From: Bacillaceae bacterium
Lineage (GTDB): Bacteria > Bacillota > Bacilli > Bacillales > Alkalibacillaceae
NCBI GenBank assembly: GCA_017656265.1
Contig: JACDOD010000010.1
Location: forward strand, 1-64,000
Direction of reading: 5' to 3'
Length of the DNA: 64,000 nucleotides
Positions 27,096-35,984 of this stretch are shown here, one piece after another. Within the stretch, counting starts at the first letter, position 1; every line of letters begins with the position of its first letter. The position numbers and the translations under genes were made by a program. Under the pieces are notes generated by a model. The model searched no databases. It saw only the letters and a list, made by a program, of their open reading frames with translations, and was not told the DNA's origin.

Positions 27096-27581
27096 ATGAA
27101 CTATAAAGTGAGTCCACAAAGCATAGGATTAAATCCTGAACAGGCTGAACATGCAGCCAGAGCGATGAATCATTATTTGGCTAATCTTCAGGTACTGTTT
27201 ATCAAGTTTCACAACGTTCACTGGAATGTAATCGGGCCCAGTTTTTTTGAAATTCACGAAAAAACCCAGGTGCTTTATGAGCATGTAGCTGAGGAGATCG
27301 ATTTGATTGCAGAACGGATTAAGATGATTGGCTTTTATCCGGTAGGGTCGTTAAAGGATGCCTTAAAACTGGCAACCATTAAAGAGCTGCCCAGCAAAGT
27401 CGATCTGAATGGCCCTACGGTTGCAAGCATCGTCGTTAAAGATCTACGGAAGCTAATCGCTCAACTGAGGGAGATCAGCCAGAATGTGGATAGTGCCTAC
27501 ACCGGCGGGTTAATTGAGGATGCCCTATCCTACTATGAAAAACAGCACTGGCTGTTCAGCGCCTATTTGACAAAGGAATAG
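27096..27581 (+). CDS. dps: Dps-family ferritin-like protein
   Basis: A 161-residue four-helix-bundle Dps. The dinuclear iron site residues are seen in FHNVHWNVIGPSFFEIHEKT (~40) and YEHVAEEIDLIAERI (~62), with the C-terminal YYEKQHWLFSAYL. Dps dodecamers oxidise and store iron and protect DNA in stress or stationary phase. ATG at 27096 follows GGGGTG. I looked for SigB or PerR boxes upstream and found none that fit well. A terminator follows. Confidence 0.92.
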   Translation: MNYKVSPQSIGLNPEQAEHAARAMNHYLANLQVLFIKFHNVHWNVIGPSFFEIHEKTQVLYEHVAEEIDLIAERIKMIGFYPVGSLKDALKLATIKELPSKVDLNGPTVASIVVKDLRKLIAQLREISQNVDSAYTGGLIEDALSYYEKQHWLFSAYLTKE

Positions 27582-27600
27582 CTAACAAAGAACGTAAAAA

Positions 27601-27629
27601 ACCAGTTATGACAGAGATTCATAACTGGT
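27601..27629. terminator. Bidirectional terminator between dps and the epimerase gene
   Basis: A perfect 11-bp stem (ACCAGTTATGA / TCATAACTGGT) with a 7-nt loop, flanked by five As on the left and five Ts on the right. It serves both convergent transcripts. Confidence 0.88.
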
Positions 27630-27636
27630 TTTTGTG

Positions 27637-28629
27637 TTATGCTGAAAATCCCTTTGTCTCTTGTGCATTCATCAGACCTTTTTTCTCCAGATAATATAGA
27701 AAAACTTCTCTGGATGTTAATCGGGGCGTGTACCCAAAATCACTTTTCAATTTTTGATTATCTAGTACCGGCCGGTATCGAAGAAAATTCACCTGTTCTT
27801 CCCCGTACTGCGTCAGGGATAACCGCTTCAGGACAAACAAACCTGTTTTTACAAGCCATGCCGGGAGCCTCAGGACTTTTTTATTTAAAATCGCTCCGAT
27901 CTCATCAATGGTCAGCTTTCCGTCTCCGGCTACATTAAAAATCCCGGTTTTTTCTCCCGTAATTCCTTTGACCAGACATTCCACCACATCCTGATCCCAG
28001 ATGAAAACAAAGGGACTGTCCGAACCCGCAATTCCCAGCACCACCTTTTTTTCAAACAAAGCGGTAATCTGATTATTAACGGTTTCTCCTAAAATGGTGC
28101 CGATCCGGAAAATCACCTGTTCAAGCTCCGGATATTTCTCGGAGTAGGAGGCGAGCATCTCCTCTACAAGCCTTTTATGATAAGCATAGGAAAATTCCTC
28201 ATTCCCTCTCAGGGGCTGATCTTCGGTAATCCATTCCGGGTTGTCCGGATGATAGCCATAGGCCGCTCCGCTGGATGTAATCACAAATCGTTTGACATGA
28301 TGTTTCACACAGGCTTGAAGCACATTTTCCGTTCCTTTTACATCGACTGAATACTCAAATTCCCGATTTCTTTTTTTCCCCGGGGTGACAATGGTGGCCA
28401 GGTGAACAACGGTATCGATATGATTTTTACTGATAACCTCTTCCACCTGATCCGAACGAACATCCAGCTGAACATACTCGACTCCTTCCCCTCCTTGAAA
28501 CGCGGGGGTTTCTCGAATATCGGCAGCAACAATCTTCCACTTTTCTTTTCGTTCCATGTTTACTTCCATCAGACGGTTGACCAGCAAATGGCCAATATAC
28601 CCTGATGCTCCTGTGATTAAAATATTCAT
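27637..28629 (-). CDS. NAD-dependent epimerase/dehydratase (extended SDR), last gene of catabolic operon
   Basis: 330 residues. The N-terminal Rossmann motif MNILITGASGYIGHLL and the catalytic SSGAAYGYH...Y-x3-K (SYAYHKRLVE) identify an extended SDR. The ATG overlaps the stop of the BASS transporter gene (ATGA) and has GGAGGG upstream; the frame is open 33 codons earlier inside that gene. As the last gene of the GntR-ADH-TPP-BASS unit it may oxidise or reduce a pathway intermediate or a sugar-like acid. Substrate unknown. Confidence 0.85.
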   Translation of the reverse strand: MNILITGASGYIGHLLVNRLMEVNMERKEKWKIVAADIRETPAFQGGEGVEYVQLDVRSDQVEEVISKNHIDTVVHLATIVTPGKKRNREFEYSVDVKGTENVLQACVKHHVKRFVITSSGAAYGYHPDNPEWITEDQPLRGNEEFSYAYHKRLVEEMLASYSEKYPELEQVIFRIGTILGETVNNQITALFEKKVVLGIAGSDSPFVFIWDQDVVECLVKGITGEKTGIFNVAGDGKLTIDEIGAILNKKVLRLPAWLVKTGLFVLKRLSLTQYGEEQVNFLRYRPVLDNQKLKSDFGYTPRLTSREVFLYYLEKKGLMNAQETKGFSA

Positions 28630-29555
28630 GTGGACAGCCCTCCATTCACCGGAAGATTGTTTTTCGGCTCTCTTTTGGACCAGAAGCCCGCCAGTGTTAA
28701 ACCGGCGATAATATGCCAGATGGACCACCAGGCTGCTACAATGGCCATTCCTCCCAGTCCATCAAAAAAGTTAAAAATTAAAATCATTCCCAGCCCGGAA
28801 TTCTGAATGCCGATTTCAATGGAAATAGCACGCCTGTCCGGTTCTGGCAGTCCAAAGGCCCGGGATGAAAAATACCCAAGACATATGGCTGTCAAGTTAT
28901 GCAAAAATACCGCGATCACCACCATTCCCACATACTCTAAGAAATAGTTAAAATTCGCAGCTAATGCACCAAGTACAAACAGAATAAAAAAGACAATGGA
29001 AATGCGCTTCATCCATTTATTGGCCTTCTTCGCCCAGGAAGGATATCGGTGATTGATATACATGCCTAACGCAAGGGGAATTCCAAGCAAAATCACAATG
29101 GTCACAAACAAATCAACCGGGCTGATGCTGAATGACCGCAGTAAATCATGGGTCGGTTTGTATAATGAACCCCAGAACATAGTGTTCAGCGGTGTCATCA
29201 CAATGGCTAAGGCTGTTGAAATGGCGGACATCGTGATGGATAATGGAGCATTTCCCTTTCCTAAATAGGTTAAAAAATTAGACAGATTTCCGCCCGGACA
29301 GGCTGCGATCAGAAACATTCCTAATGCAATGCTGGGAAGAGGCTGAATCAAAATCACGAGCAGATACGTAAAAGCTGGCAGCAAAAGAAACTGGGCGCTT
29401 AATCCGATCAAAGCGGGCTTCGGGGTCACCAGCACGCGCTTAAAGTCAGACGGTTTTAAGTCCAGTGCCACCCCAAACAAAATAAATCCGATTAAAATGT
29501 TCATCAGCATCAGGGTGGCCGGACTGAAGTTTAATTGTACTTGATCAATTCCCAT
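28626..29555 (-). CDS. BASS-family (bile acid:sodium symporter-like) transporter
   Basis: 309 residues, nine or ten hydrophobic segments. Typical BASS elements: GVALDLKPSDFKRV (~28), the crossover helix AACPGGNLSNFLTYLGKGN (~84), and EIGIQNSGLGMIL (~249). Members carry organic anions such as bile acids, pantoate or 2-keto acids with Na+. It sits 2 nt downstream of the TPP enzyme gene and overlaps the epimerase, so it probably imports the operon's substrate (inference). Confidence 0.88.
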   Translation of the reverse strand: MGIDQVQLNFSPATLMLMNILIGFILFGVALDLKPSDFKRVLVTPKPALIGLSAQFLLLPAFTYLLVILIQPLPSIALGMFLIAACPGGNLSNFLTYLGKGNAPLSITMSAISTALAIVMTPLNTMFWGSLYKPTHDLLRSFSISPVDLFVTIVILLGIPLALGMYINHRYPSWAKKANKWMKRISIVFFILFVLGALAANFNYFLEYVGMVVIAVFLHNLTAICLGYFSSRAFGLPEPDRRAISIEIGIQNSGLGMILIFNFFDGLGGMAIVAAWWSIWHIIAGLTLAGFWSKREPKNNLPVNGGLST

Positions 29556-29557
29556 GG

Positions 29558-31306
29558 TTACTTACCCTTTGGTTCCTGATGCATATCTTTAAAATATTTT
29601 AACCCTGGTGCCCACATATGCTTGACCGGATCAACTTCAGTGTGGATTACCGCACATTTCCCTGTCTCAAGCGCCCGCTCCAGTGCCCCTTTTAGCTCTT
29701 TCGGATCATTGACGTATTCCCCATATGCCCCCATACTTTCCGCCAGTTTATCAAACTGGATATCTTCTAAATCCGTATTAATGCTTTCTTCCGGACTTAA
29801 CGTTTTCTTCATAATCGTTTTAAAAGGCTTTAAGGCGAAATGCTGATTCATTTTCACCATGCCCCATTGTTTGTCGCACATGACGACATAAACGACTTGC
29901 AGGTTGTTGCGAACAGCGGTTTCAATCTCCTGCGGATGAAATCCCATAGCTCCATCACCGATTATACACAGAACGGGCTGATCCGGATTGGCAGCAGCTA
30001 CACCGATGGCCTGCCCTACCCCGGATCCAAGCATGCCAAATTTATAGGTGGATAGAGCGGACCCAGGTTTTTCAATTTCGTAATAAAAATTAGACCAGAT
30101 CGCGGTGTTTCCTCCATCGATGACAATATAGGTATCATCTGAAAAAACTTCCTTACATACAGCCGGAACATGGGCGGGGTTCATCGGTGCACCCCATTCG
30201 CTTAAGTTCTGATCCAATTTTTTCCTCGTCTTTTCTTTATCTGCTAAAAACTTGTCAATCAAGGTCTTCCGGCTTGAATATCTGATCTGTTCTTTCCGTT
30301 CCAGGAGTACCTCATTCAGTTTTTGCAAAAACGTTTTCACATCTGCCTGAATCGCCTGAGTGACAGGCTTGTTGGCACCAATAATGGATGGATCAATATC
30401 CACCTGAATGACTTTCTGATCAGTCTTCCAGTACGGCGCTTTCCCCCACCAGTCAGTTTCTCCAATCCGTGAGCCAAGCACCAGAACAACATCTGCCTCA
30501 TTGCGTATTTTGTTATTCGTTTCAATGTAAACCATCGGCATCATCAAAGGATTGCTTTCGCGAAAGGCTCCCCTGGCCGCCCAGCTTGTGGTGACCATCG
30601 ATTGCAACAGATCTGCTGTCTGCTCCAGTTCTTCATAGGCCTGTGCATGAATCACACCGCTTCCGGCATGGATGATGGGAAATTCAGCATTGATCAGCAA
30701 ATCAGCTGCTGCCTCCACCTGATGCCGGGACGGTTCGGGCAAAGCCATTAACCGATATTGATGTGGTTCGAGAAAATCCATCTCACATTTAAATTTAGAG
30801 TTTAATATATTTTCAGGAATATCAATATGAACGACTCCGGGTCGTCCTTCATAACATTTTCTGAAAGCCGTCCGCATTAGTTCTGGTATCCGCTCAAAGG
30901 ACGGAACGGTTTCACTCCATTTGGCTATCTGCTTGATGACCCCTGTCTGATTGAAACATTGATAAGTTCCTCCCCGGTCCGGATACATAATGCCGGTTCT
31001 CCTCGAGCTGGTAATCACCAGCACCCGGTTTCCCTCGGCCTGTTCCACGACCAGACCCGGCAAAATATTGGCAACACCAGGGCCGTTACTGGCCATACAT
31101 ACGCCTAATCTTCCCGTTGCCCGGGCATAAGCACCGGCCATATGGGCAGCACTCGTTTCATGGCGTGGTGTCAACAGATCAATATGATATTTCTCAAAAT
31201 TAGAATACAGTCCGAAATACGTCCCATCGATAATCCCAAACACCGTTTCCACTTGTTCTAAACTCAGCATCTTCGCAATGACTTCTCCGCCAGTCATTTC
31301 TGCCAT
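29558..31306 (-). CDS. Thiamine-pyrophosphate-dependent enzyme (acetolactate-synthase-like)
   Basis: 582 residues with the three POX/ALS domains. The catalytic Glu50 is in TPRHETSAAHMAGAYARATG, the Rossmann-like middle domain spans about 195-330, and the TPP/Mg motif GDGAMGFHPQEIETAVRNN is near 452. The family includes acetolactate synthase, 2-keto-acid decarboxylases, sulfoacetaldehyde acetyltransferase and oxalyl-CoA decarboxylase. No ilvN-like small subunit is present, and the setting with an iron-ADH and a BASS transporter argues for catabolic 2-keto-acid cleavage rather than branched-chain biosynthesis. The aldehyde product could then be handled by the ADH. Exact reaction unresolved. The RBS is AGGGGTGG. 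Confidence 0.87.
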   Translation of the reverse strand: MAEMTGGEVIAKMLSLEQVETVFGIIDGTYFGLYSNFEKYHIDLLTPRHETSAAHMAGAYARATGRLGVCMASNGPGVANILPGLVVEQAEGNRVLVITSSRRTGIMYPDRGGTYQCFNQTGVIKQIAKWSETVPSFERIPELMRTAFRKCYEGRPGVVHIDIPENILNSKFKCEMDFLEPHQYRLMALPEPSRHQVEAAADLLINAEFPIIHAGSGVIHAQAYEELEQTADLLQSMVTTSWAARGAFRESNPLMMPMVYIETNNKIRNEADVVLVLGSRIGETDWWGKAPYWKTDQKVIQVDIDPSIIGANKPVTQAIQADVKTFLQKLNEVLLERKEQIRYSSRKTLIDKFLADKEKTRKKLDQNLSEWGAPMNPAHVPAVCKEVFSDDTYIVIDGGNTAIWSNFYYEIEKPGSALSTYKFGMLGSGVGQAIGVAAANPDQPVLCIIGDGAMGFHPQEIETAVRNNLQVVYVVMCDKQWGMVKMNQHFALKPFKTIMKKTLSPEESINTDLEDIQFDKLAESMGAYGEYVNDPKELKGALERALETGKCAVIHTEVDPVKHMWAPGLKYFKDMHQEPKGK

Positions 31307-31332
31307 TCAAAACCACCCCTGTTATGTAAAAT

Positions 31333-32493
31333 TTAAAATAAATCCTCTGTTAATTTTGTATAAACCTCTGTTACATCATCCTTATCCGGAAGCTTTCGAT
31401 TCGTTTGAATTCCGTTGCCGGACAGGGCATCCCTGACAAGCTGCGGAATGGCCTGAACCAGTTCCTGTTTCTGAATAAAAGATTTTCCGTGTTCGTAAAG
31501 GTGAAAATCCTTATTCAACTTCTTCACAATCGCTATAGCATCTTCGGCACGTTGATCCTGCCCCGCCTGATCAAGAACCCGCGCTATGTTTTGATAGCGT
31601 TCCTGATTCACATCGAGTCCAAACTCCATCACATAGGGCAATACCAGTGCCACACTGAGCCCATGGGGAATGTGAAATCTTGCTCCCAGCGGACGGGCTG
31701 CCGCATGGGCGAGATTGGTGGATGCATTGGAAAACGCAATCCCTGCCAGACTGCTGGCCAGAAGCATTTTTTCCCGGGCCACAAGATCATCAGGATTTTC
31801 ATAAACCGCCGGAAAAAATTTTCCGATTAAACTCATCGCCTCCAGTGCCAGCACATCACTCATGGGATTAGCCAGCGTCGATACATAGGCTTCCATCGCG
31901 TGGGCAAGAGCATCCATTCCGGTAAAAGCCGTGAGGTTCTGCGGAAGTGACACGGTTAATTCTGGATCCAGTATAGCGGTATCAGGAATCAGCCGGGGGT
32001 GTCCCGGATTGATCTTCACCCGGGTTTCCGCATGGGTAATGACCGAAATTTTCGTCACCTCTGAACCTGTGCCCGCAGTTGTGGGAATAGCAATTAAAGG
32101 GAATCTGTCAAAATCGGCTAATGTCTTCATTCTTTCAATCGTGACCGCAGGATTTTTTGCTGACACTGCCACCGCTTTTGCCAGATCGATGGCACTCCCG
32201 CCACCTATAGCCACTACACAGTCAGCTTGAGAATCGACGAGGCCGCGGGAAGCTTTTTGGACGTGATGAGTATTTGGTTCCCCTTTGTAATCCGAAAAGA
32301 AGGTTACCTTTAGACCTGCATCCCGTGCCATTTTACGCACGGCATCTCCAACCTGTTTCCTTACACTCGAGCTGATCACAACAAACATATGGGAAGCCTG
32401 GAACTCCTTAACAGCTTCTCCGAGTTCCTTCAGACTGCCGGCTCCCAGCCTGATTTGATTCGGAAAATAGAAATGTGATGTCAGATGACTCAC
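31333..32493 (-). CDS. Iron-containing (group III) alcohol dehydrogenase
   Basis: 386 residues. The NAD-binding GGGSAID motif (~98), PTTAGTGSEVTKISVI (~138) and the metal-binding segment with FTGMDALAHAMEAYVS (~191) and later HAAARPLGARFHIPHG (~263), which supplies the Asp/His ligands. The GTG start is very close to its GAAGGGCG RBS, so the start is uncertain by a few codons. It follows the GntR gene after 25 bp that contain a cre site. It should reduce an aldehyde or oxidise an alcohol within the operon's pathway. Confidence 0.88.
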   Translation of the reverse strand: MSHLTSHFYFPNQIRLGAGSLKELGEAVKEFQASHMFVVISSSVRKQVGDAVRKMARDAGLKVTFFSDYKGEPNTHHVQKASRGLVDSQADCVVAIGGGSAIDLAKAVAVSAKNPAVTIERMKTLADFDRFPLIAIPTTAGTGSEVTKISVITHAETRVKINPGHPRLIPDTAILDPELTVSLPQNLTAFTGMDALAHAMEAYVSTLANPMSDVLALEAMSLIGKFFPAVYENPDDLVAREKMLLASSLAGIAFSNASTNLAHAAARPLGARFHIPHGLSVALVLPYVMEFGLDVNQERYQNIARVLDQAGQDQRAEDAIAIVKKLNKDFHLYEHGKSFIQKQELVQAIPQLVRDALSGNGIQTNRKLPDKDDVTEVYTKLTEDLF

Positions 32494-32507
32494 CGCCCTT
32501 CATAAAG

Positions 32508-32521
32508 TGAAATCGCTTTCA
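32508..32521. promoter_or_regulatory. cre site (CcpA) between gntR-type and ADH genes
   Basis: TGAAATCGCTTTCA fits the Bacillus catabolite-response consensus (TGWNANCGNTNWCA) at every defined position. It overlaps the stop codon of the GntR gene and lies in the gap before the ADH gene, where bound CcpA could block read-through into the catabolic genes. Confidence 0.65.
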
Positions 32522-33247
32522 AAAACGAGCCTTATGGCGTTTCGTTTTAATCCGAAATACATACATTTCAGGCTTAATGGTGCTCGTATAATATTCAATA
32601 ATTTTTCCGTGATGATCTGTAATGGTACGTTCTACATAAAGAGCATTTGAATCAGTGGGGACTTCTAAATTTTTTGCATCATCTCTGGGGACTGGTTTGC
32701 ACGTGATGAGTTGTTCTGCCTCAACCATATCAATTCCTAATTCATGTTCAATGAGGTCATAAATCGTGGATGTCTGGAGATTGAATTGGGAAAGCTTTTT
32801 TCCTAAATCACAACTGTAATAGTGCCTTTCAATCGCAATTGGTATGGAATCAGCTGTTCGAAGTCTCTCGATTAAATAAAACTGTTCTTCATGAATGATT
32901 TCCGATACATATTCCGGTTCACTGACGATTTTATTCGTCAATAGTCTCGAACCAGGCATCATCCCCATATTTCTCACCGTTTCTGTAAAACTGTGCAGGG
33001 AATTGAGCCAGTCCTGAACCGGCCTCCTTTTGGCGATAAACGTTCCTTTCCCATGAATTTTATGTAGGATTCCTTCATGCACTAAATGATTGACCGCTTC
33101 CCTCACCGTAGTGCGGCTAACGGAAAAACGATCCATCAATGCCCTTTCACTGGGGATTTTTTCTTTATACTGTCCATCCAAAATTTCTTTTTTCAACGTT
33201 TCCTTAATTTGATAATGAAAGGGTACGGGATTATTTGTATCTACCAA
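32519..33247 (-). CDS. GntR-family (HutC/UTRA) transcriptional regulator
   Basis: About 242 residues: winged HTH (PSERALMDRFSVSRTTVREA near 38) and a UTRA effector domain (from about residue 95; segments RLRTADSIPIAIERHYY and YVERTITDHHGKIIEYYTS). I place the start at TTG 33247, 8 nt from AGGAGGG; GTG codons upstream are in frame but badly spaced. It is the first gene of the operon with ADH, TPP enzyme, BASS and epimerase. An ACTGGTATGGACCATT operator lies at 33441. UTRA regulators usually bind a pathway sugar or acid. Confidence 0.88.
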   Translation of the reverse strand: MVDTNNPVPFHYQIKETLKKEILDGQYKEKIPSERALMDRFSVSRTTVREAVNHLVHEGILHKIHGKGTFIAKRRPVQDWLNSLHSFTETVRNMGMMPGSRLLTNKIVSEPEYVSEIIHEEQFYLIERLRTADSIPIAIERHYYSCDLGKKLSQFNLQTSTIYDLIEHELGIDMVEAEQLITCKPVPRDDAKNLEVPTDSNALYVERTITDHHGKIIEYYTSTIKPEMYVFRIKTKRHKARF

Positions 33248-33403
33248 ATTCACATCCCTCCTCACTTGTCATAACGTCACTACCAGTTAACCAGCAAAAT
33301 ATCCTCCTTCCCATCCATGCGATTATTAATCCCCATTATAGCTAAAGATTGCCTCAATCACAACAATATTTTTGAAATATATGAAATTTTCTGTAAATAT
33401 CAT

Positions 33404-33431
33404 TGACTTTATTCTGGTTTTCTTTTACTAT
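33404..33431 (+). promoter_or_regulatory. Sigma-A type promoter in the gntR-SDR divergent region
   Basis: -35 TTGACT (33404-33409), 16-bp spacer, -10 TACTAT (33426-33431), pointing toward the SDR gene. The GntR-type operator begins 10 bp after the -10, i.e. over the expected start point. Confidence 0.55.
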
Positions 33432-33440
33432 TCTTAACTA

Positions 33441-33456
33441 ACTGGTATGGACCATT
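33441..33456. promoter_or_regulatory. Putative HutC/GntR-type operator
   Basis: ACTGGTATGGACCATT closely resembles the ACTGGTCTAGACCAnT sites bound by NagR/DasR-type UTRA regulators. It overlaps the start region of the rightward promoter and lies about 190 bp upstream of the GntR start, so one regulator could serve both directions. Confidence 0.6.
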
Positions 33457-33484
33457 TGTTACTTCGGACAGAGCATATGAATCC

Positions 33485-33658
33485 ATGCCTCGTATCCATC
33501 AGTTAGACACGTCTTTGCTCCTGCCTTATTCTGACATCACACCAGATACCATCTATGAAACCATCACAGTGATTCACCAGTTCGGGTAAGCTTATGTGTC
33601 GGCCATTTCATTTGAAAACTCCAAGATGCTGGATAATGATCAAAAGAAAGAGGGGTAG
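33485..33658 (+). pseudogene. Possible aldolase (DeoC-like) N-terminal remnant
   Basis: An ATG-initiated frame reads LDTSLLLPYSDITPDTIYE, meets TAA after 34 codons, and continues in frame as AYVSAISFENSKMLDND to a second stop at the SDR ribosome binding site. The order LDxSLL-P, T...I, then G.A.V is reminiscent of DeoC (IDHTLLKP...GFASVCV). The match is short and the interpretation weak. It lies immediately downstream of the operator and promoter described above. Confidence 0.3.
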
Positions 33659-33661
33659 CCA

Positions 33662-34489
33662 TTGGATCGGAAACAGCCATTTCAAGGAAAAAATATTCTC
33701 ATCACAGGGGCAGCGGGCGGCCTGGGCCGTGAATTGTCATTAGCCTTTGGAAAAAGAGGAGCAACAATTCTAGCTGTCGACCTTCATTCCGGCAATCTGC
33801 AGTCCCTTCAGTCGTTGCTGGAAAAACAGCACATTTCCTGTAGCACGTATGTATGTGATATTACGAAAAAAGAACAGTGCAAACAGACCGTTGAAAAAAT
33901 GGAGGAAGAGCACGGAAAAATTGATACGGTGATCCACAATGCCGGCATTTCCCACCGGAGTCCTTTTTACGAAACTAAACTGGAGGTACTGGAAAATGTC
34001 CTGAACGTTAATGTCAATGGGACCATTACCTTAACCCACTACACCCTCCCTCACATTTTAACGTCACAGGGTACCTATATCGTGGTGTCCAGCGTGGCCG
34101 GCTTTGCCCCTCTATATGGAAGAACCGGATATTCCGCAAGCAAACATGCCCTGCATGGATTTTTTGAAACACTGAGGACCGAAGTGGAAGAACAAGGGGT
34201 ACACATCCTCATCGCCTGCCCTACTTTTATGAAAACCGCCATGGAACACACCGCCCTGAGCGGCGACGGGAACCAGGTCTCCAATCAAAAACAGACCGTC
34301 GGAAATGTATTAACTCCGGATGTTGTGGCCGATCAAATTGTAAAAGGGGTGCTTGTCCGCAAAAAACTTTTGTATATCAGCCCAGTCGCCAAAACATCCC
34401 TCTGGATTCACAAACTGTTTCCAGGACTTTATCAGAAGATCATGATACATAAAATAAAACCTGAATTTGAAGGATATAACAGGAAGTAG
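33662..34489 (+). CDS. Short-chain dehydrogenase/reductase
   Basis: 275 residues, TTG start with AGAGGGG upstream. Cofactor motif TGAAGGLGRE (residues 15-24), NAG at about 92, catalytic Ser in VVSSVAG (~141) and YSASK (~155). The C-terminal extension is hydrophobic/basic, as in SDRs of the lipid/steroid-like DltE group. It is divergent from the GntR operon and probably shares its regulation. Substrate unknown. Confidence 0.88.
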   Translation: MDRKQPFQGKNILITGAAGGLGRELSLAFGKRGATILAVDLHSGNLQSLQSLLEKQHISCSTYVCDITKKEQCKQTVEKMEEEHGKIDTVIHNAGISHRSPFYETKLEVLENVLNVNVNGTITLTHYTLPHILTSQGTYIVVSSVAGFAPLYGRTGYSASKHALHGFFETLRTEVEEQGVHILIACPTFMKTAMEHTALSGDGNQVSNQKQTVGNVLTPDVVADQIVKGVLVRKKLLYISPVAKTSLWIHKLFPGLYQKIMIHKIKPEFEGYNRK

Positions 34490-34735
34490 TTTTTATTTTG
34501 ACAAAGGTATATCTTAAAACCTGATGGAATGTCCTTCTGATAACTGATGAAGGACATTCCTTTATTAATTGATAATTCAATGATCCCTCGCCTCACCGAT
34601 AAATGACATTTCCTTTTTCACCACAAATGTCTGTCATGACGTCTATGAAGGACATGTCCTCTCTGTTTTATGCCGCGAATGTTCCTCGTACTTCGGATGA
34701 AGAACATTATAGCGTAAAAGCGGGGGCCTAGTGGT

Positions 34736-35090
34736 CTTCATCGCACTTATGAAGATCAAAACTGCGCAAATACAAGATCCTTATGGTCTTCATCGCATTT
34801 ATGAAGATCAAAACTGCGGAAAAATGAGATCCTTATGGTCTTCATCGCTCTTATGAAGTACAAAACAGCGGGAAAATGAGCCCCTTATGGCCTTCATCGG
34901 GCTTATGAAGATCAAAACAGCGGAAAAATGAGCTCCTTATGGCCTTCATCGCTCCTATGAAGATCAAAACAGCGGAAAAATGAGCTCCTTATGGCCTTCA
35001 TCGCTCCTATGAAGATCAAAACTGCGCAAAAATGAGATCCTTTTGGTTCTCATAGCACTTATGAAAGACAATACGGACTAACTTTTTATG
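34736..35090. repeat. 52-bp tandem repeat array, related to 10486-10792
   Basis: Seven units with cores beginning at 34736, 34788, 34840, 34892, 34944, 34996 and (degenerate) 35048: every period is exactly 52 bp. Each unit has CTTCATCGCNCTTATGAAG (6-bp inverted repeat) followed by ATCAAAACNGCGGAAAAATG and CTCCTTATGG. Period and hairpin match the array at 10.5 kb, but the spacer sequence differs. Upstream, 34530-34720 contains looser ATGAAGGACAT-type fragments, and 35790-35860 has one more. No gene lies in 34490-35143. Confidence 0.85.
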
Positions 35091-35143
35091 AATGATGCTT
35101 CAAGGCCGTGTAGACAAACTAATTAAAGCATGCATTGTGCTGA

Positions 35144-35695
35144 TTATTCATTAAACCTTCCCATGATGATGGTATTGTAAAATTTTCCATCAGATAATAA
35201 TTTGTCCTTCTTCAAAATACCTTCCACTTCAAACCCGTATTTTTTATACAGCATAATCGCTTTTTCATTGGTTTCCAAAACATTCAGCGTGATTTTCTTA
35301 ATGCCGGTCGAGTCAGCCCAGTCAATGGATTCTTTTAAAAGGTTTTTTCCAATGCCATATCCCCAGAACTCCTTTAGTACACAAACTCCAAACTCTACTT
35401 TATGGGCCATTCTTTTTAATTGGGTTCCTTCACACCTTGAAAAACCTGCAATTCTGCCATTCACTTCAGCTACTAAAAATAAGTTATTGCTGCTATTCGT
35501 ATCATCCTTAATCAACTGCTTAAAACCGATCTCATCTATGTAGCCCTCGCCTTGTTCCCGGTCGAGGTTTTCTGTTTCACCATCAATCTGCAGTCTTACT
35601 TCAGAGAGGTTATTAGCATCCTCTTCTTGTGCGGATCGGATGACATAGCGCAAATCATGAATATAAAACTCCTTTGGATTAACCTTCATCATCAA
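35144..35695 (-). CDS. GNAT-family N-acetyltransferase
   Basis: 183 residues of the RimI/RimL-like GNAT group. The acetyl-CoA site FWGYGIGKNLLKESIDWA is near residue 115, and the C-terminal YKKYGFEVEG and a small aromatic-rich strand follow. It lacks a strong RBS, and the ATG at 35695 or the adjacent ATG could be used. Substrate unknown; the nearest functional guess is a small-molecule or protein N-acetyltransferase. Confidence 0.85.
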   Translation of the reverse strand: MMMKVNPKEFYIHDLRYVIRSAQEEDANNLSEVRLQIDGETENLDREQGEGYIDEIGFKQLIKDDTNSSNNLFLVAEVNGRIAGFSRCEGTQLKRMAHKVEFGVCVLKEFWGYGIGKNLLKESIDWADSTGIKKITLNVLETNEKAIMLYKKYGFEVEGILKKDKLLSDGKFYNTIIMGRFNE

Positions 35696-35924
35696 TTCAC
35701 ACCATTTCTTTTTAAAATGAACATGTCAGCTGGTTTATTTTAGCACAAACTGAAAAAAATGTGGGACTGCAACCATAACAGTTTTCATTAAACCACTTAT
35801 GACAGACATTATAAAACAACAGCTGTCCCCTTCATAAGTACGATAACGGACATTTATAGGAGTGAACACGTTTCATGTAAGAAGTTGTACGGAATTCTCT
35901 GATCTAATCGGTATTAGTAACGAA

Positions 35925-35954
35925 AAACAGCCGGCCCTTATAGACCGGCTGTTT
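35925..35954 (-). terminator. Terminator of the 50-residue zinc-motif gene
   Basis: A 10-bp stem (AAACAGCCGG / CCGGCTGTTT) with a 10-nt loop, followed on the minus strand by TTTTT. Confidence 0.8.
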
Positions 35955-35984
35955 CTGCATCCATTTCTCCTTTGCCAATTTCAT

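Noticed and set aside
29558-31306. Acetolactate synthase for branched-chain amino acids (ilvB)
   Set aside because: There is no small subunit, and the context is a GntR/CcpA-type catabolic operon with ADH and BASS transporter.
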